A DNA stretch of 23,400 bases from Nitrospirales bacterium. GTDB lineage: Bacteria; Nitrospirota; Nitrospiria; Nitrospirales; UBA8639. The notes below the pieces were generated by a model, which was not told the DNA's origin, did no database searches, and worked only from the letters and a program-made list of their open reading frames with translations. Shown here one piece after another: positions 23,265 to 23,400 of this stretch. A program made the position numbers and the translations under genes. The stretch's first letter is position 1. Each line of letters starts with the position of its first letter. Location of the stretch: contig JAJDBO010000112.1 of the NCBI GenBank assembly GCA_029261305.1, positions 1 to 23,400 on the forward strand, given 5' to 3'.

Positions 23265-23400
23265 TTCAACCACATGACAGTATTATTGTTCAGTCATTGG
23301 GACGTTTTCTCATTCCTGTGATCCAAATCTTTGGGCTGTACGTGTTGTTCTTTGGTCAATATGGCCCTGGGGGAGGGTTTGTGGGTGGGGTGATTTTAGG
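23261..23400 (+). CDS. mrpB: Mrp-type antiporter subunit B (partial, runs off window)
   Basis: The frame opens at an ATG overlapping the previous stop by four bases, with GAGGAG about ten bases upstream. The 46 visible codons contain a membrane helix (FLIPVIQIFGLYVLFFG) and the MrpB signature GPGGGFVGG. In many MrpB proteins the glycine-rich motif is preceded by GH; here it reads GQYGPGGGF. The remainder lies beyond the window. mrpC and mrpD homologues are expected downstream, which cannot be checked here. Confidence 0.85.
   Translation, partial: MIQPHDSIIVQSLGRFLIPVIQIFGLYVLFFGQYGPGGGFVGGVIL

Noticed and set aside
1..23400. CRISPR arrays, tRNA or rRNA genes, insertion sequences
   Set aside because: No spaced direct repeats, cloverleaf sequence, rRNA signature or transposase was seen on either strand.

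Overview
The window looks like chromosomal DNA from an autotrophic bacterium of the Nitrospira type (phylum Nitrospirota). This is an inference from gene content (a DabA/DabB inorganic-carbon uptake operon, a monomeric NADP-isocitrate dehydrogenase beside aconitase, an Mrp antiporter operon in Mbh-like order), from moderate base composition, and from an intergenic palindromic element that I recognise from memory as similar to repeats common in Nitrospira genomes. No rRNA, tRNA, CRISPR array, transposase or phage gene was seen.

Layout. Positions 1-7654 are on the minus strand. An NhaR-type LysR regulator (6761-7654) lies upstream of a four-gene operon: dabB (NuoL-like membrane subunit), a short NuoM-like membrane protein, dabA (DUF2309, zinc carbonic-anhydrase-like) and a PII-like protein cut by the window edge. 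From 7854 the plus strand carries a nucleosidase/HpnG-like protein, a stand-alone receiver-domain protein, monomeric isocitrate dehydrogenase, aconitase, three exported proteins (one a degenerate alkaline-phosphatase-superfamily protein, two unrecognised), and the overlapping purE-purK pair. Two small minus-strand genes follow (an exported protein at 19714-20103 and a 55-residue membrane protein at 20196-20363). Then come an hsp20 gene broken by a one-base frameshift, and an Mrp operon (mrpE, mrpF, mrpG, a MbhD/MbhE-like protein, mrpB) that runs off the right end.

How the parts may work together. DabA/DabB would accumulate bicarbonate using a cation gradient. The PII-like protein could tune it to adenylate or bicarbonate state. 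Isocitrate dehydrogenase and aconitase can run in the carboxylating direction of a reverse TCA cycle, and PurK consumes bicarbonate. The Mrp operon and the NhaR-type regulator point to Na+/H+ management as a second theme. This link is inference from proximity only.

The most interesting non-coding signal is upstream of mrpE. A well-spaced promoter (21220-21248) is followed by a run of small hairpins (21254-21361) and a strong intrinsic terminator (21364-21421), all before the mrpE start at 21473. This has the architecture of a riboswitch or attenuator controlling a cation antiporter. Other unusual points are a NuoM-like Dab subunit that has lost both channel lysines, a Glu-to-Gln change in DabB, a repeat that supplies the stop codon of mrpG with a terminator directly behind it, and a row of hairpins between the isocitrate dehydrogenase and aconitase genes.
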